Part shown: piece after piece, positions 1 through 5,762 of the stretch | How positions within the stretch are numbered: the first letter of the stretch is position 1 | Layout of the letters: every line of letters starts with the position of its first letter | Source of the DNA: a virus | DNA length: 20,968 nucleotides | IMG/VR virus record: IMGVR_UViG_3300024520_000576 | Span: 1-20,968 of that record | Direction: 5' to 3' (one strand) | The notes under the pieces: model-generated | What the model was told of the DNA's origin: nothing | Databases searched by the model: none | The model's input: the letters and a program-made list of their open reading frames with translations, nothing else | Made by a program: the position numbers and the translations under genes

Positions 1-2
1 CT

Positions 3-137
3 CAACAAATAGAATTAGTTAAGATAGCACGTAGAGTATTCAACAGACGCTTTGAAACGTCAGGGTGCGCTGGTTGTGTTAGAGATTTAGTGAATAGATT
101 ACGAACAGTATATGAGACTTATGAAGCGGAGGTTTAA
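3..137 (+). CDS. Partial gene, C-terminal 44 residues of a small CxxC phage protein
   Basis: The reading frame is open from the left edge of the window and stops with TAA at 135-137, so only the C-terminus is present. The residues include a CAGC (CxxC) pair followed by a basic helix-like stretch with the pattern RDLVNRLR. This could bind a metal or nucleic acid, but that is inference. I do not recognise a named family. Its stop overlaps the start of the next small gene (ATG at 121), a compact arrangement that continues up to the terminase genes and suggests one operon. Confidence 0.6.
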   Translation, partial: QQIELVKIARRVFNRRFETSGCAGCVRDLVNRLRTVYETYEAEV

Positions 138-225
138 AAGAGACAAAGAGATAAGAAGATACAGCTTTCTAGTTTTTGTAGCTGGGGTTGTATGGTTAAC
201 ATTAATTTTAAGTCATTGTTTATGA
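121..225 (+). CDS. 34-aa single-pass membrane microprotein
   Basis: This short frame starts at ATG 121, inside the end of the preceding gene, and stops at TGA 223-225. The stop shares the ATGA tetranucleotide at 222-225 with the next gene, which supports translational coupling. The N-terminal 13 residues are strongly basic (MKRRFKRDKEIRR). Residues 15-31 are hydrophobic enough for one membrane helix, and a Cys lies near the end. The predicted topology is cytoplasmic N-terminus. A role in lysis or membrane interference is possible but not shown. The evidence is the overlap pattern and the clear membrane segment. Confidence 0.5.
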   Translation: MKRRFKRDKEIRRYSFLVFVAGVVWLTLILSHCL

Positions 226-428
226 TTGATATATTTGAAGTACAAAGGTTTATAGATAGTAAGCCCGAACACGCAGACCTAGACACAATAGTAATGAACA
301 CAGAAGTACATAACGAACTAAAGCAATACTTCACAGACGGTAAGTATAAAGGCTATTACATGTTAGCTATGGCGATACTAGGTAAAGACGATATGAAGAT
401 GGGTAAGAAACCAAAAGCAATTGAATAA
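222..428 (+). CDS. 68-aa hypothetical protein
   Basis: A longer frame begins at 192, but the ATG at 222 is preferred because it forms an ATGA overlap with the upstream stop, whereas starting at 192 would overlap the upstream gene by 34 bases. The protein is acidic in its first half and ends with a basic tail (KMGKKPKAIE). It has no cysteines, no membrane segment and no motif I recognise. Its TAA overlaps the next ATG by one base (TAATG at 426-430). Position just before the terminase genes suggests a DNA-packaging or accessory role, but the function is unknown. Confidence 0.6.
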   Translation: MIDIFEVQRFIDSKPEHADLDTIVMNTEVHNELKQYFTDGKYKGYYMLAMAILGKDDMKMGKKPKAIE

Positions 429-595
429 TGAGAATACCAAGAAAGATAAAAAAGAAGTATAAAAAGGTATATTTTAAAAAGCGAGGGTACAAAATCAAGA
501 TTATAAAAAGCTCTATTGATTACTGCCATATAGATAATACATGGGGATGTATGATTGAACCGATAAATACGAGAGATAACGATGTCAAAATTTGA
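428..595 (+). CDS. 55-aa basic hypothetical protein
   Basis: This gene starts at ATG 428 in a TAATG junction and ends at TGA 593-595, overlapping the next gene by 14 bases. The first 28 residues are extremely basic (for example KIKKKYKKVYFKKRGYKIK), so nucleic-acid binding is plausible. The second half holds two cysteines and a Trp (DYCHIDNTWGC). No family is recognised. The start-stop coupling on both sides is the main evidence that it is real. Confidence 0.5.
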   Translation: MRIPRKIKKKYKKVYFKKRGYKIKIIKSSIDYCHIDNTWGCMIEPINTRDNDVKI

Positions 596-872
596 AAAAG
601 GAAACAAAGGGAAGCCGAAAGGAGCAGTTAACAAAGTAACTCAGAGCGCAAGGGAGCTATTCTTAGAGACTTTAGAAGGTCAGAGCGAACATATAGCAGA
701 AGCGTTTAATAAAGTGCGTGTAGAGTCGCCTAGTAAGTACTTAGATTTATTCGCAAAGTATGCACAATATTTCGTTCCTAAGAAGACAGAGAGTAGCGAC
801 AAGGTTACACACCAGTTTAGCGACTTTAATATAAAAGAAATCTTTAAAATTGAATCAGATACAGATAAGTAG
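582..872 (+). CDS. Probable terminase small subunit (DUF5681-like N-terminus)
   Basis: The N-terminus FEKGNKGKPKGAVNKVT matches the pattern GN-x-G-x-PKGA-x-NK seen in DUF5681-type proteins, which often sit directly before a large terminase and are annotated as small subunits. Small terminase subunits recognise phage DNA and hand it to the motor. The protein is 96 aa, with a helical middle and a short acidic tail. It overlaps the large subunit gene by 23 bases in another frame. The assignment rests on the N-terminal motif and position. No separate helix-turn-helix is evident, and some DUF5681 proteins have no demonstrated terminase role. Confidence 0.6.
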   Translation: MSKFEKGNKGKPKGAVNKVTQSARELFLETLEGQSEHIAEAFNKVRVESPSKYLDLFAKYAQYFVPKKTESSDKVTHQFSDFNIKEIFKIESDTDK

Positions 873-2058
873 TAAATATAATCTACTCGGTTCAGATAGT
901 AGATACTTTGTGATTACAGGAGGAAGGGGAAGCGGTAAATCGTATTCCCTTAACTCGTTTCTACTACTTCTTACTTACGAGCCTGGACACGTTATATTGT
1001 TTACACGTTATACACTTACCTCTGCGCACGTTTCTATCATTCCTGAGTTCATAGATAAGATTGAAACAGCAGGGTTGTTAGATGAGTTTAAAATTACTAA
1101 AGACGAAATAGTAAATCTTACTACTGGCTCGAAGATATTATTTCGAGGTATAAGAACAAGTCAAGGAACACAAACAGCAAACCTTAAATCGTTAGCGAAC
1201 GTTACTACATGGGTACTAGATGAAGCAGAAGAGTTAGTGGACGAAGATGTATTTGATAAGATTGATTTTTCTATTAGAGCAAAGGGAATACAAAACAGAG
1301 TGATACTTGTATTAAACCCAGCAACTAAAGAGCATTTCATTTATAAACGATTCTTTGAGCAACGAGGCGTACAAGATGGAAGTAATAAAGTAATCAAAGA
1401 TACAACTTACATACATACAACATACTTAGACAACTATAAACACTTGTCAGAATCATTCATACGTCAGGTAACAAGGATGAAAGAGAACAGCCCTACTAAA
1501 TACGAACACGTTATTTTAGGTGGTTGGCTAGACAAAGCAGAGGGAGTGGTGTTTACTAATTGGAGAATAGGAGAGTTTAACCCTGACAACTTACAAACGT
1601 CTTGCGGTATGGATTTTGGTTATAGCGTTGACCCTGACACATTGACCGAAGTAGCAATAGACAAGATAAAGAAAAAGATATACCTTAAACAACATATCTA
1701 TTCAAAAGGATTGCAACCAAGCGTACTTGCTCAAATGATACTTAGTAAGGTAGGAAAGAAATTAATCATTGCAGATTCAGCAGAGCCAAGATTGATAGAC
1801 GAACTTAAATTTGCTGGGTGTAATATCCAAAAAGTAAAGAAGGGAACTATTGAGAGTGGTATTACTATGATGCAGGATTTTGAGATAATAATAACAGAGG
1901 ATAGCACAGACATTGCTAAAGAGTTAAACAATTACGTTTACGCAGACAAGGGGAGTAAGTTATATGTTGATAGTTATAACCACGCTATTGACGGTGCAAG
2001 GTACAACATTATACACCACTTAGATAACCCTAACAAAGGTAAGTACTTCATATCATAA
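850..2058 (+). CDS. terL: Terminase large subunit (ATPase-nuclease)
   Basis: This is the DNA-packaging motor that pumps DNA through the portal and cuts the concatemer. At 402 aa it has the usual two domains. The ATPase domain has a Walker A motif GGRGSGKS (residues 24-31), a Walker B motif WVLDEAEE (121-128, catalytic E about 125) and a coupling-type motif LNPATKEHF (155-163). The nuclease domain has three acidic positions in RNase H-like contexts: D255 in GMDFG, D309 in IADS and D381 in HAIDGARYN. The start is TTG at 850, since no ATG lies between there and the Walker A motif, so the gene overlaps the small subunit gene by 23 bases. The sequence appears intact. Confidence 0.95.
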   Translation: MNQIQISSKYNLLGSDSRYFVITGGRGSGKSYSLNSFLLLLTYEPGHVILFTRYTLTSAHVSIIPEFIDKIETAGLLDEFKITKDEIVNLTTGSKILFRGIRTSQGTQTANLKSLANVTTWVLDEAEELVDEDVFDKIDFSIRAKGIQNRVILVLNPATKEHFIYKRFFEQRGVQDGSNKVIKDTTYIHTTYLDNYKHLSESFIRQVTRMKENSPTKYEHVILGGWLDKAEGVVFTNWRIGEFNPDNLQTSCGMDFGYSVDPDTLTEVAIDKIKKKIYLKQHIYSKGLQPSVLAQMILSKVGKKLIIADSAEPRLIDELKFAGCNIQKVKKGTIESGITMMQDFEIIITEDSTDIAKELNNYVYADKGSKLYVDSYNHAIDGARYNIIHHLDNPNKGKYFIS

Positions 2059-2060
2059 AA

Positions 2061-2088
2061 AAGCCACGCTAACTTAATAACGTGGCTT
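2061..2088 (-). terminator. Hairpin terminator facing left (end of minus-strand cluster 1)
   Basis: AAGCCACG (2061-2068) pairs with CGTGGCTT (2081-2088) across a 12-base loop. On the minus strand the stem is followed by TTTTTTAT, a good intrinsic-terminator tail. On the plus strand it is followed by AATTGG, which is poor. The site therefore best serves leftward transcripts from the 187-aa gene and would keep them out of terL. It may also weakly end the terL transcript. Confidence 0.65.
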
Positions 2089-2109
2089 AATTGGTTAGAA
2101 TCTTAACTA

Positions 2110-2184
2110 GTATAGTCTAACGAGACTGCTACACGGTTCACTGAGCCGAAGCTTTATTAGGAGAGGTACGAGCAACACTGCTTT
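2110..2184. other. Cluster of three short hairpins in non-coding DNA
   Basis: Between the terminator at 2061-2088 and the stop of the minus gene at 2190 lie three perfect short inverted repeats: AGTCT/AGACT with a 4-base loop (2114-2127), CGGTTC/GAGCCG with a 3-base loop (2134-2148), and AGCA/TGCT with a 4-base loop followed by TTTT on the plus strand (2171-2186). They could form the 3' untranslated part of the leftward transcript or a small RNA on either strand. No reading frame of note is present. It is not a canonical tRNA. Confidence 0.35.
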
Positions 2185-2189
2185 TTAAA

Positions 2190-2753
2190 TTATAATAATG
2201 GTTTAGCGATTTCTAGTAAGTCTATAAAGTTCTCAAAGAATAAGTCTCTTAGTTCTTCTGTTTTGAAGTGCATTACTCTTTGGTCTCCATCAAACCAGTC
2301 TTTGACTATTTCGGTTTCATACACAACGATAACGTATTTGTAAGTTGTATTACTCCAATCAGCTTTCCAATCTTCGTTATACCTGTCTCTTAACTGTAAT
2401 AACTGAGTGAGTGCGAGTGATGCCTCTGCTAATTCTTCAGTTGGGAATACGTTTTTATTTTCGTTAAAAATAGCGCATCTATTAGTGGTTTTTATTTCTG
2501 AGGACGTGCTTACATAACCACCTTTAATTTCTACCAACTCTTCCCATGTCTTAGGTAACGGCTTCTCTCCCAACTCAGGGTAATTACTCAGTGCAAACGC
2601 TCTTACGCTTTCGTCTTCTGACTTGTACATTAATTCTGCTACTTCTTTTGTTAACTTCATGTTTGTTTTATTTATTCTTTTATTTACTGCTTCTGCTATT
2701 TCTTCTACTGTGACATGTCTTCTGCCTTGGTAATAATTCTCGTAGTAATTCAT
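2190..2753 (-). CDS. 187-aa conserved hypothetical protein of Bacteroidetes phages
   Basis: I recognise the general pattern (a TWEEL-x-E-x-KGGYVS segment, then a TEELAEASLALTQLLQLRDRYN helix, then a C-terminal ELRDLFFENFIDLLEIAKPLL) as a family common in Bacteroidetes prophages and mobile elements, with no function known to me. The protein is soluble and mostly helical. The start ATG at 2753 is preceded by an A/T-rich spacer and a leader of about 110 bases containing strong hairpins, with its own promoter at 2872-2901. It points against terL and is monocistronic, which makes it look like a cargo gene set within the late region. It appears intact. Confidence 0.75.
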   Translation of the reverse strand: MNYYENYYQGRRHVTVEEIAEAVNKRINKTNMKLTKEVAELMYKSEDESVRAFALSNYPELGEKPLPKTWEELVEIKGGYVSTSSEIKTTNRCAIFNENKNVFPTEELAEASLALTQLLQLRDRYNEDWKADWSNTTYKYVIVVYETEIVKDWFDGDQRVMHFKTEELRDLFFENFIDLLEIAKPLL

Positions 2754-2771
2754 AACTCTATTTTTAAATTA

Positions 2772-2802
2772 AACGAGAGCTACAACTTTTGCAACCCTCG
2801 TT
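2772..2802 (-). promoter_or_regulatory. Strong 14-bp hairpin in the 5' leader of the 187-aa gene
   Basis: The arms 2772-2785 and 2789-2802 pair over 14 positions with a 3-base loop when read as minus-strand RNA. Three of the pairs (2778/2796, 2780/2794, 2782/2792) are G-U wobbles in minus RNA but A-C mismatches in plus RNA, so the structure fits a leftward transcript. It ends about 18 bases before the start codon. Possible roles are translation control, mRNA stability or protein binding. Confidence 0.5.
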
Positions 2803-2829
2803 AAGCGTTGGCACACTGACAATAACTCA

Positions 2830-2868
2830 AAACCTGATTTATAAATTAAGTTTATGTCATTATTGACA
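2830..2868 (-). promoter_or_regulatory. Two further inverted repeats near the transcription start
   Basis: An 11-position stem (2830-2840 with 2843-2853, one mismatch in minus RNA) and a TGTCA-TTAT-TGACA palindrome (2855-2868) lie between the promoter and the 14-bp hairpin. The palindrome covers the expected start point about 7 bases after the -7 box, which is a typical place for an operator. A further TGACAATAA half-site is seen at 2818-2826. The function is inferred from position only. Confidence 0.35.
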
Positions 2869-2871
2869 CTG

Positions 2872-2901
2872 CTAAGTTAATGCTTTATTTTTGATTAGCA
2901 A
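2872..2901 (-). promoter_or_regulatory. Host-type promoter for the 187-aa gene
   Basis: Read leftward, GTTTG ends with TTG at 2901-2899, followed by exactly 19 bases and the box TAACTTAG (2879-2872). This fits the Bacteroidetes consensus TTG-N19-TAnnTTTG with one change. The predicted start near 2866 leaves a leader of about 110 bases. The same spacing is found at three other minus-strand promoters in this window. Confidence 0.65.
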
Positions 2902-2903
2902 AC

Positions 2904-3065
2904 TTATTTGTATTTAATTTTAAATTGTTTAAATATTTCTACCTTACATGCTTCCTCTAATCCCCAGAAGTCCATTTGAAACCATACGAACACGCCTTTG
3001 TAGTTATACATGAAGTCAGGGCTTGTAGATATTGCCCATTCTTCAAACTCTTTACGGTCTATCAT
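2904..3065 (-). CDS. 53-aa hypothetical protein
   Basis: The minus-strand frame runs from ATG 3065 to TAA 2904-2906, beginning two bases after the stop of the 95-aa gene, so the two form an operon. The sequence starts MIDRKEFEEWAISTSPDFMY and is rich in aromatic residues (a VWFQMDFWG stretch), with a single Cys. The C-terminus is basic (KQFKIKYK). I do not recognise it. Its stop abuts the promoter of the next minus gene. Confidence 0.6.
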   Translation of the reverse strand: MIDRKEFEEWAISTSPDFMYNYKGVFVWFQMDFWGLEEACKVEIFKQFKIKYK

Positions 3066-3067
3066 GG

Positions 3068-3355
3068 CTATTTGTTAAACTTTTCGTTGTAATAGTCATC
3101 AACTTTAATGTCTCGCTTTATATCGACATCTAAATATCCCTCGTAAGGATACTCACCGTTAAAGCCCTCACCGCTTGCTTTAAACCCGTCTAAGTACGCA
3201 TTTACAACATCTTCTTTGGTGTGTATGTGCTTAGTGTTCTCTATTAGGTGTATAACGTTTTTAATCATTGATACGTCAGCAGGAGTTAGCTTATTCTCTT
3301 TCCTGTCGATACTTCCTCTCAATACTGTCTTTAGTATTTCTACTTCTACTTTCAT
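3068..3355 (-). CDS. 95-aa hypothetical phage protein
   Basis: This is the first gene of a two-gene leftward operon with a consensus promoter 20 bases upstream. The protein is acidic and helical at the N-terminus. It has a conserved-looking segment VVNAYLDGFKASGEGFNGEY, a pattern I associate with small phage proteins of unknown function, and ends in a charged tail. Start ATG 3355 is the only ATG near the promoter. No catalytic motif is seen. Confidence 0.65.
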   Translation of the reverse strand: MKVEVEILKTVLRGSIDRKENKLTPADVSMIKNVIHLIENTKHIHTKEDVVNAYLDGFKASGEGFNGEYPYEGYLDVDIKRDIKVDDYYNEKFNK

Positions 3356-3375
3356 AATTTATCGTTTTGTTTCTA

Positions 3376-3405
3376 CGAATATACGAATAAAAACTAAATA
3401 AGCAA
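3376..3405 (-). promoter_or_regulatory. Host-type promoter for the 95-aa and 53-aa genes
   Basis: Reading leftward, TTTTTTG (TTG at 3405-3403) is followed by 19 bases and then TATATTCG (3383-3376). The box matches TAnnTTnG and the spacing is identical to that of the other minus promoters. The region is shared with the rightward start signal at 3411-3426, making it a compact divergent control region. Confidence 0.65.
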
Positions 3406-3410
3406 AAAAT

Positions 3411-3426
3411 AGTTTATTATTATATG
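3411..3426 (+). promoter_or_regulatory. Rightward start motif, diverged copy, for the tail module
   Basis: AGTTTATTATTATATG runs into the ATG at 3424. It resembles the AGTTAATTAGTATG motif found at 12395, 14388 and 17861, and it is preceded by the same CAAAAAATAG stretch as the 17861 copy. No TTG box lies at the standard distance, so it is not an ordinary host promoter. It could be a phage-specific promoter or a translation signal. Confidence 0.4.
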
Positions 3427-4098
3427 AAAGCACAGATTACAATACCTGACAATTTAAACGAGTTAAGCATTGGACAGTATCAAAAGTTCCTAACTGTTAC
3501 CGATGGGTTAGAGGGTGAGTTCTTAAACCAAAGAACAGTAGAAGTATTTACACAAACGCCATTTAATAGAGTTCTTACAATGTCACACAAAGACGTTAAA
3601 GACATTGCTAACTCAATGATTGACTTACTTAGTGGTCAAGTAGAGTTCCAACATAGGTTTAAAATCAAAGATGTTGAGTTTGGATTCATGCCGGACATGG
3701 AGAACATGACAAGTGCAGAGTTCGCAGACCTTAGTAGATACATTGGAGACTGGCAAACGATGCATAGAGCAATGGCTGTTATGTTTAGACCAATAGTAGA
3801 ACAACGTAAAGACGCTTACGAGATAGCAGAGTATAAAGGTACTAAAGACTTTGGAGACTTAATGAAGTTCGCACCTTTAGGAATAGCAATGGGAGCTATG
3901 GTTTTTTTTTACAATTTAGTGAACGACTTGTTGAACTTTACCCAACTTTATACACTGGAGGAAGCGGCGAAGGAGATTATAGCAGAGCAGCACAATTCGG
4001 TAAGAAGTGGGGCTTTTACCAAAACTTCTATACACTCGCTCAAGGAGATATTAGACGATTTAGTGAAGTTGAACGTTTACCAATTCATGAGTGTTTAA
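3424..4098 (+). CDS. Tail assembly chaperone, zero-frame product (gpG-like)
   Basis: The 224-aa product begins MKAQITIPDNLNELSIGQYQ. It has a central block (FGFMPDMENMTSAEFADLSRYIGDWQTMHRAMAVMFRPIV) with a pattern I associate with flavobacterial phage tail genes. Position upstream of the tape measure in the tail module, together with a frameshift site, argues for a tail assembly chaperone that coats the tape measure before the tube forms. The slip site falls at residues 160-162 (VFF). Beyond it the zero frame continues for 62 residues, ending in a helical SLKEILDDLVKLN segment. The family is not named from sequence alone, so the role is inferred from synteny and the frameshift. Confidence 0.75.
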   Translation: MKAQITIPDNLNELSIGQYQKFLTVTDGLEGEFLNQRTVEVFTQTPFNRVLTMSHKDVKDIANSMIDLLSGQVEFQHRFKIKDVEFGFMPDMENMTSAEFADLSRYIGDWQTMHRAMAVMFRPIVEQRKDAYEIAEYKGTKDFGDLMKFAPLGIAMGAMVFFYNLVNDLLNFTQLYTLEEAAKEIIAEQHNSVRSGAFTKTSIHSLKEILDDLVKLNVYQFMSV

Positions 4099-4166
4099 CC
4101 TATCTCAGTTTTGAAAAGGAACGTATAGAATTAGAACGTAAAGAAATAGAAAGTAAATTTAAGTAG
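3424..4166 (+). CDS. Tail assembly chaperone, -1 frameshift product (gpGT-like)
   Basis: A -1 slip on the T run at 3902-3910 joins residues 1-162 of the zero frame to 85 residues read from 3909 to the TAG at 4164-4166, giving about 247 aa. The -1 frame is open from 3846 and contains no ATG, GTG or TTG, so it cannot be started independently. Its product includes FGKKWGFYQNFYTLAQGDI and ends in a charged helix with LTYLSFEKERIELERKEIES. This looks like a genuine conserved C-terminal domain. The next gene starts at the base after this TAG, as expected if the extension is translated. A single-base sequencing error in the T run is the main alternative. Confidence 0.7.
3902..3910 (+). promoter_or_regulatory. 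Slippery site for -1 programmed frameshifting
   Basis: Nine consecutive T follow a G. In the zero frame they read GTT TTT TTT TAC, so the heptamer T TTT TTT (3903-3909) allows both tRNAs to re-pair after a one-base slip back. The downstream -1 frame encodes protein-like sequence to 4166 with no start codon of its own. I did not identify a clear downstream pseudoknot by eye. Confidence 0.7.
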
Positions 4167-5762
4167 ATGCAAGTTTATTACAATATATTAGAAATGATAC
4201 GCGTACAGCTTTTACAAGATGTAAACGTAAACACGGTAACCACAGGCGACATATTTGACGTTGATTTAGAGAAGCAAACAATCTTTCCTTTAAGTCATGT
4301 AATGGTTAACCAAGCCACAAAAAGAAAGAATGTCTATACTTTAAGTATTAGCGTTTTGTTAATGGATATTGTAGACTCAGTAAGTCACGAAGCAATTGAT
4401 AATTTCAGAGGTAACGATAACGAACAAGATGTATTCAATACACAGTTAAGCGTTGGTGCTAGGTTGGTAGAAATGATTGAACGTGGAGATATTAGAGACG
4501 ACAATTTCGAGTTAGTAGGCGACCCTAGTTTTGAGCCATTTACAGAACGATTTGAAAACTCTTTAGCAGGTTGGTCTTTAACTTTTGAAGTGAACGTACC
4601 TAATACTATGACCGTATGTGATGCGCCTTTAATCCCTTCTGATTGTGCAGCAGCTTCTTATACTATAACAGATGAAGATGGAACGACATTATACAGCGGA
4701 GATATTGCAAGTGGTTTAAGTTTAACGCAGACAATAACAAACTCAGATGTACAAAACTCAGACGGAAGTTATAACGCAGGTGTAGCTGCTCAGGGTTCTT
4801 TAACTTTGCCTGATGAAACTATATTAGTAACCAATACTAATTTAGATATAATTGCACAAGATGTAAACAGACCAAGTGTAAAAGATGGAACGATAGAAGT
4901 GCCTGATATAACGTTAACCGATTCAGATGGAACAGTATTATCTAAAGCGGCTGGTATTGATTTAGTATGCACGCCTTCAGCAGATGCAACGGTTGAAAAC
5001 AGCGACTTATCATACACAAATACGGTTGCAAGTGGTGGCACTTTAGTTTTGCCTGACGTAACAAATACAGATTCAGACGGTAGTTCAGTAGTTACACCAG
5101 CCCAAACGCCTTTTGTTTGTACGCCAGCAGTACCACCAACTCCGCAATTGTACCAAGCTGCAAAAGTAATACAGACAGGTCAAACGGTAAGTTATACGAC
5201 AGGCGACGACATAACAAGAGGTCGTGGTGTAGATTTTTTCACGCTTGACTATGTTAATGAGTGGGGGCATTCTTTTAGATTCTGCGGTTCAAATGGTGGT
5301 TATTCAGATGGCACAAGTTATTTTGATGTCTCAGGAGTTGCCACGACTAGAGCTTTAGCGTTTCCTAACTTAATAGTGTTTGATTTTAGCGCAAGGAATG
5401 TAGATTCTGTTTTAAGCTATTACATCGGTGACGTTGCAAGTTACGGAAATCAAGCAACGCAAATAGTCAAACATTTAACCTCTACTTTTGGAGGGTTGAC
5501 GGGGTGGAGATTATGGAACGTGTCAGAGTTGTTTAATGTTTTAAATATTGGGGTTTATCCTATTATAACACACTACATGAGTTACCCACCTTTTGACTTT
5601 GGGTCAGCAAACAGATATTTTTGGACGGCTAGTTCATATAGTGCAACGAATGGATTTAGAACAGAATTAAGAGGTATCACGCCAATAGTAGGAAATGGCA
5701 ACACATCTACGTATTTGGGTGTTTGGGTTAGATACACAACGTTGACAGAATTAGGATTATAA
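4167..5762 (+). CDS. Tail protein fused to beta-repeat and DUF1566-like display domain
   Basis: This 531-aa protein is modular. Residues 1 to about 150 (starting MQVYYNILEMIRVQLLQDVN) look like a tail-terminator or tail-completion domain, judging by position and pattern. Residues about 160-325 hold degenerate beta-rich repeats with GSYNAGVAAQGSLTLPDET and DLSYTNTVASGGTLVLPD as related units. Residues about 340-531 resemble DUF1566, a C-type-lectin-like fold, shown by TGWRLWNVSELFNVL, then FWTASSYSATNGFRTE and GVWVRY near the end. The likely role is a structural tail base that carries a surface-binding domain. It starts directly after the chaperone TAG, and its TAA overlaps the next ATG by one base. 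The DUF1566 call is fairly firm; the N-terminal call is tentative. Confidence 0.7.
   Translation: MQVYYNILEMIRVQLLQDVNVNTVTTGDIFDVDLEKQTIFPLSHVMVNQATKRKNVYTLSISVLLMDIVDSVSHEAIDNFRGNDNEQDVFNTQLSVGARLVEMIERGDIRDDNFELVGDPSFEPFTERFENSLAGWSLTFEVNVPNTMTVCDAPLIPSDCAAASYTITDEDGTTLYSGDIASGLSLTQTITNSDVQNSDGSYNAGVAAQGSLTLPDETILVTNTNLDIIAQDVNRPSVKDGTIEVPDITLTDSDGTVLSKAAGIDLVCTPSADATVENSDLSYTNTVASGGTLVLPDVTNTDSDGSSVVTPAQTPFVCTPAVPPTPQLYQAAKVIQTGQTVSYTTGDDITRGRGVDFFTLDYVNEWGHSFRFCGSNGGYSDGTSYFDVSGVATTRALAFPNLIVFDFSARNVDSVLSYYIGDVASYGNQATQIVKHLTSTFGGLTGWRLWNVSELFNVLNIGVYPIITHYMSYPPFDFGSANRYFWTASSYSATNGFRTELRGITPIVGNGNTSTYLGVWVRYTTLTELGL

Noticed and set aside
192-221. N-terminal extension of the 68-aa protein from 192
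   Set aside because: It would overlap the membrane microprotein gene by 34 bases. The internal ATG at 222 gives an ATGA junction, like other couplings in this region.
2075-2150. Possible tRNA gene (D-arm-like GCTTAATTGGTTAGA and a T-arm-like GGTTCACTGAGCC)
   Set aside because: No 7-bp acceptor stem closes around them, the D stem has mismatches, and the T stem pairs with a 3-base loop instead of seven. It is kept only as an unexplained structured region.
3902-3910. T9 run as a simple sequencing error that split one gene
   Set aside because: It cannot be excluded, but the zero frame stays open and protein-like for 62 codons after it, and chaperone genes normally frameshift here, so programmed slippage is preferred.
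5180-5762. Diversity-generating retroelement target in the DUF1566-like C-terminus
   Set aside because: DUF1566 folds can be such targets, but no reverse transcriptase or template repeat is in the window, and the 3' end shows no second near-identical copy that I could find.
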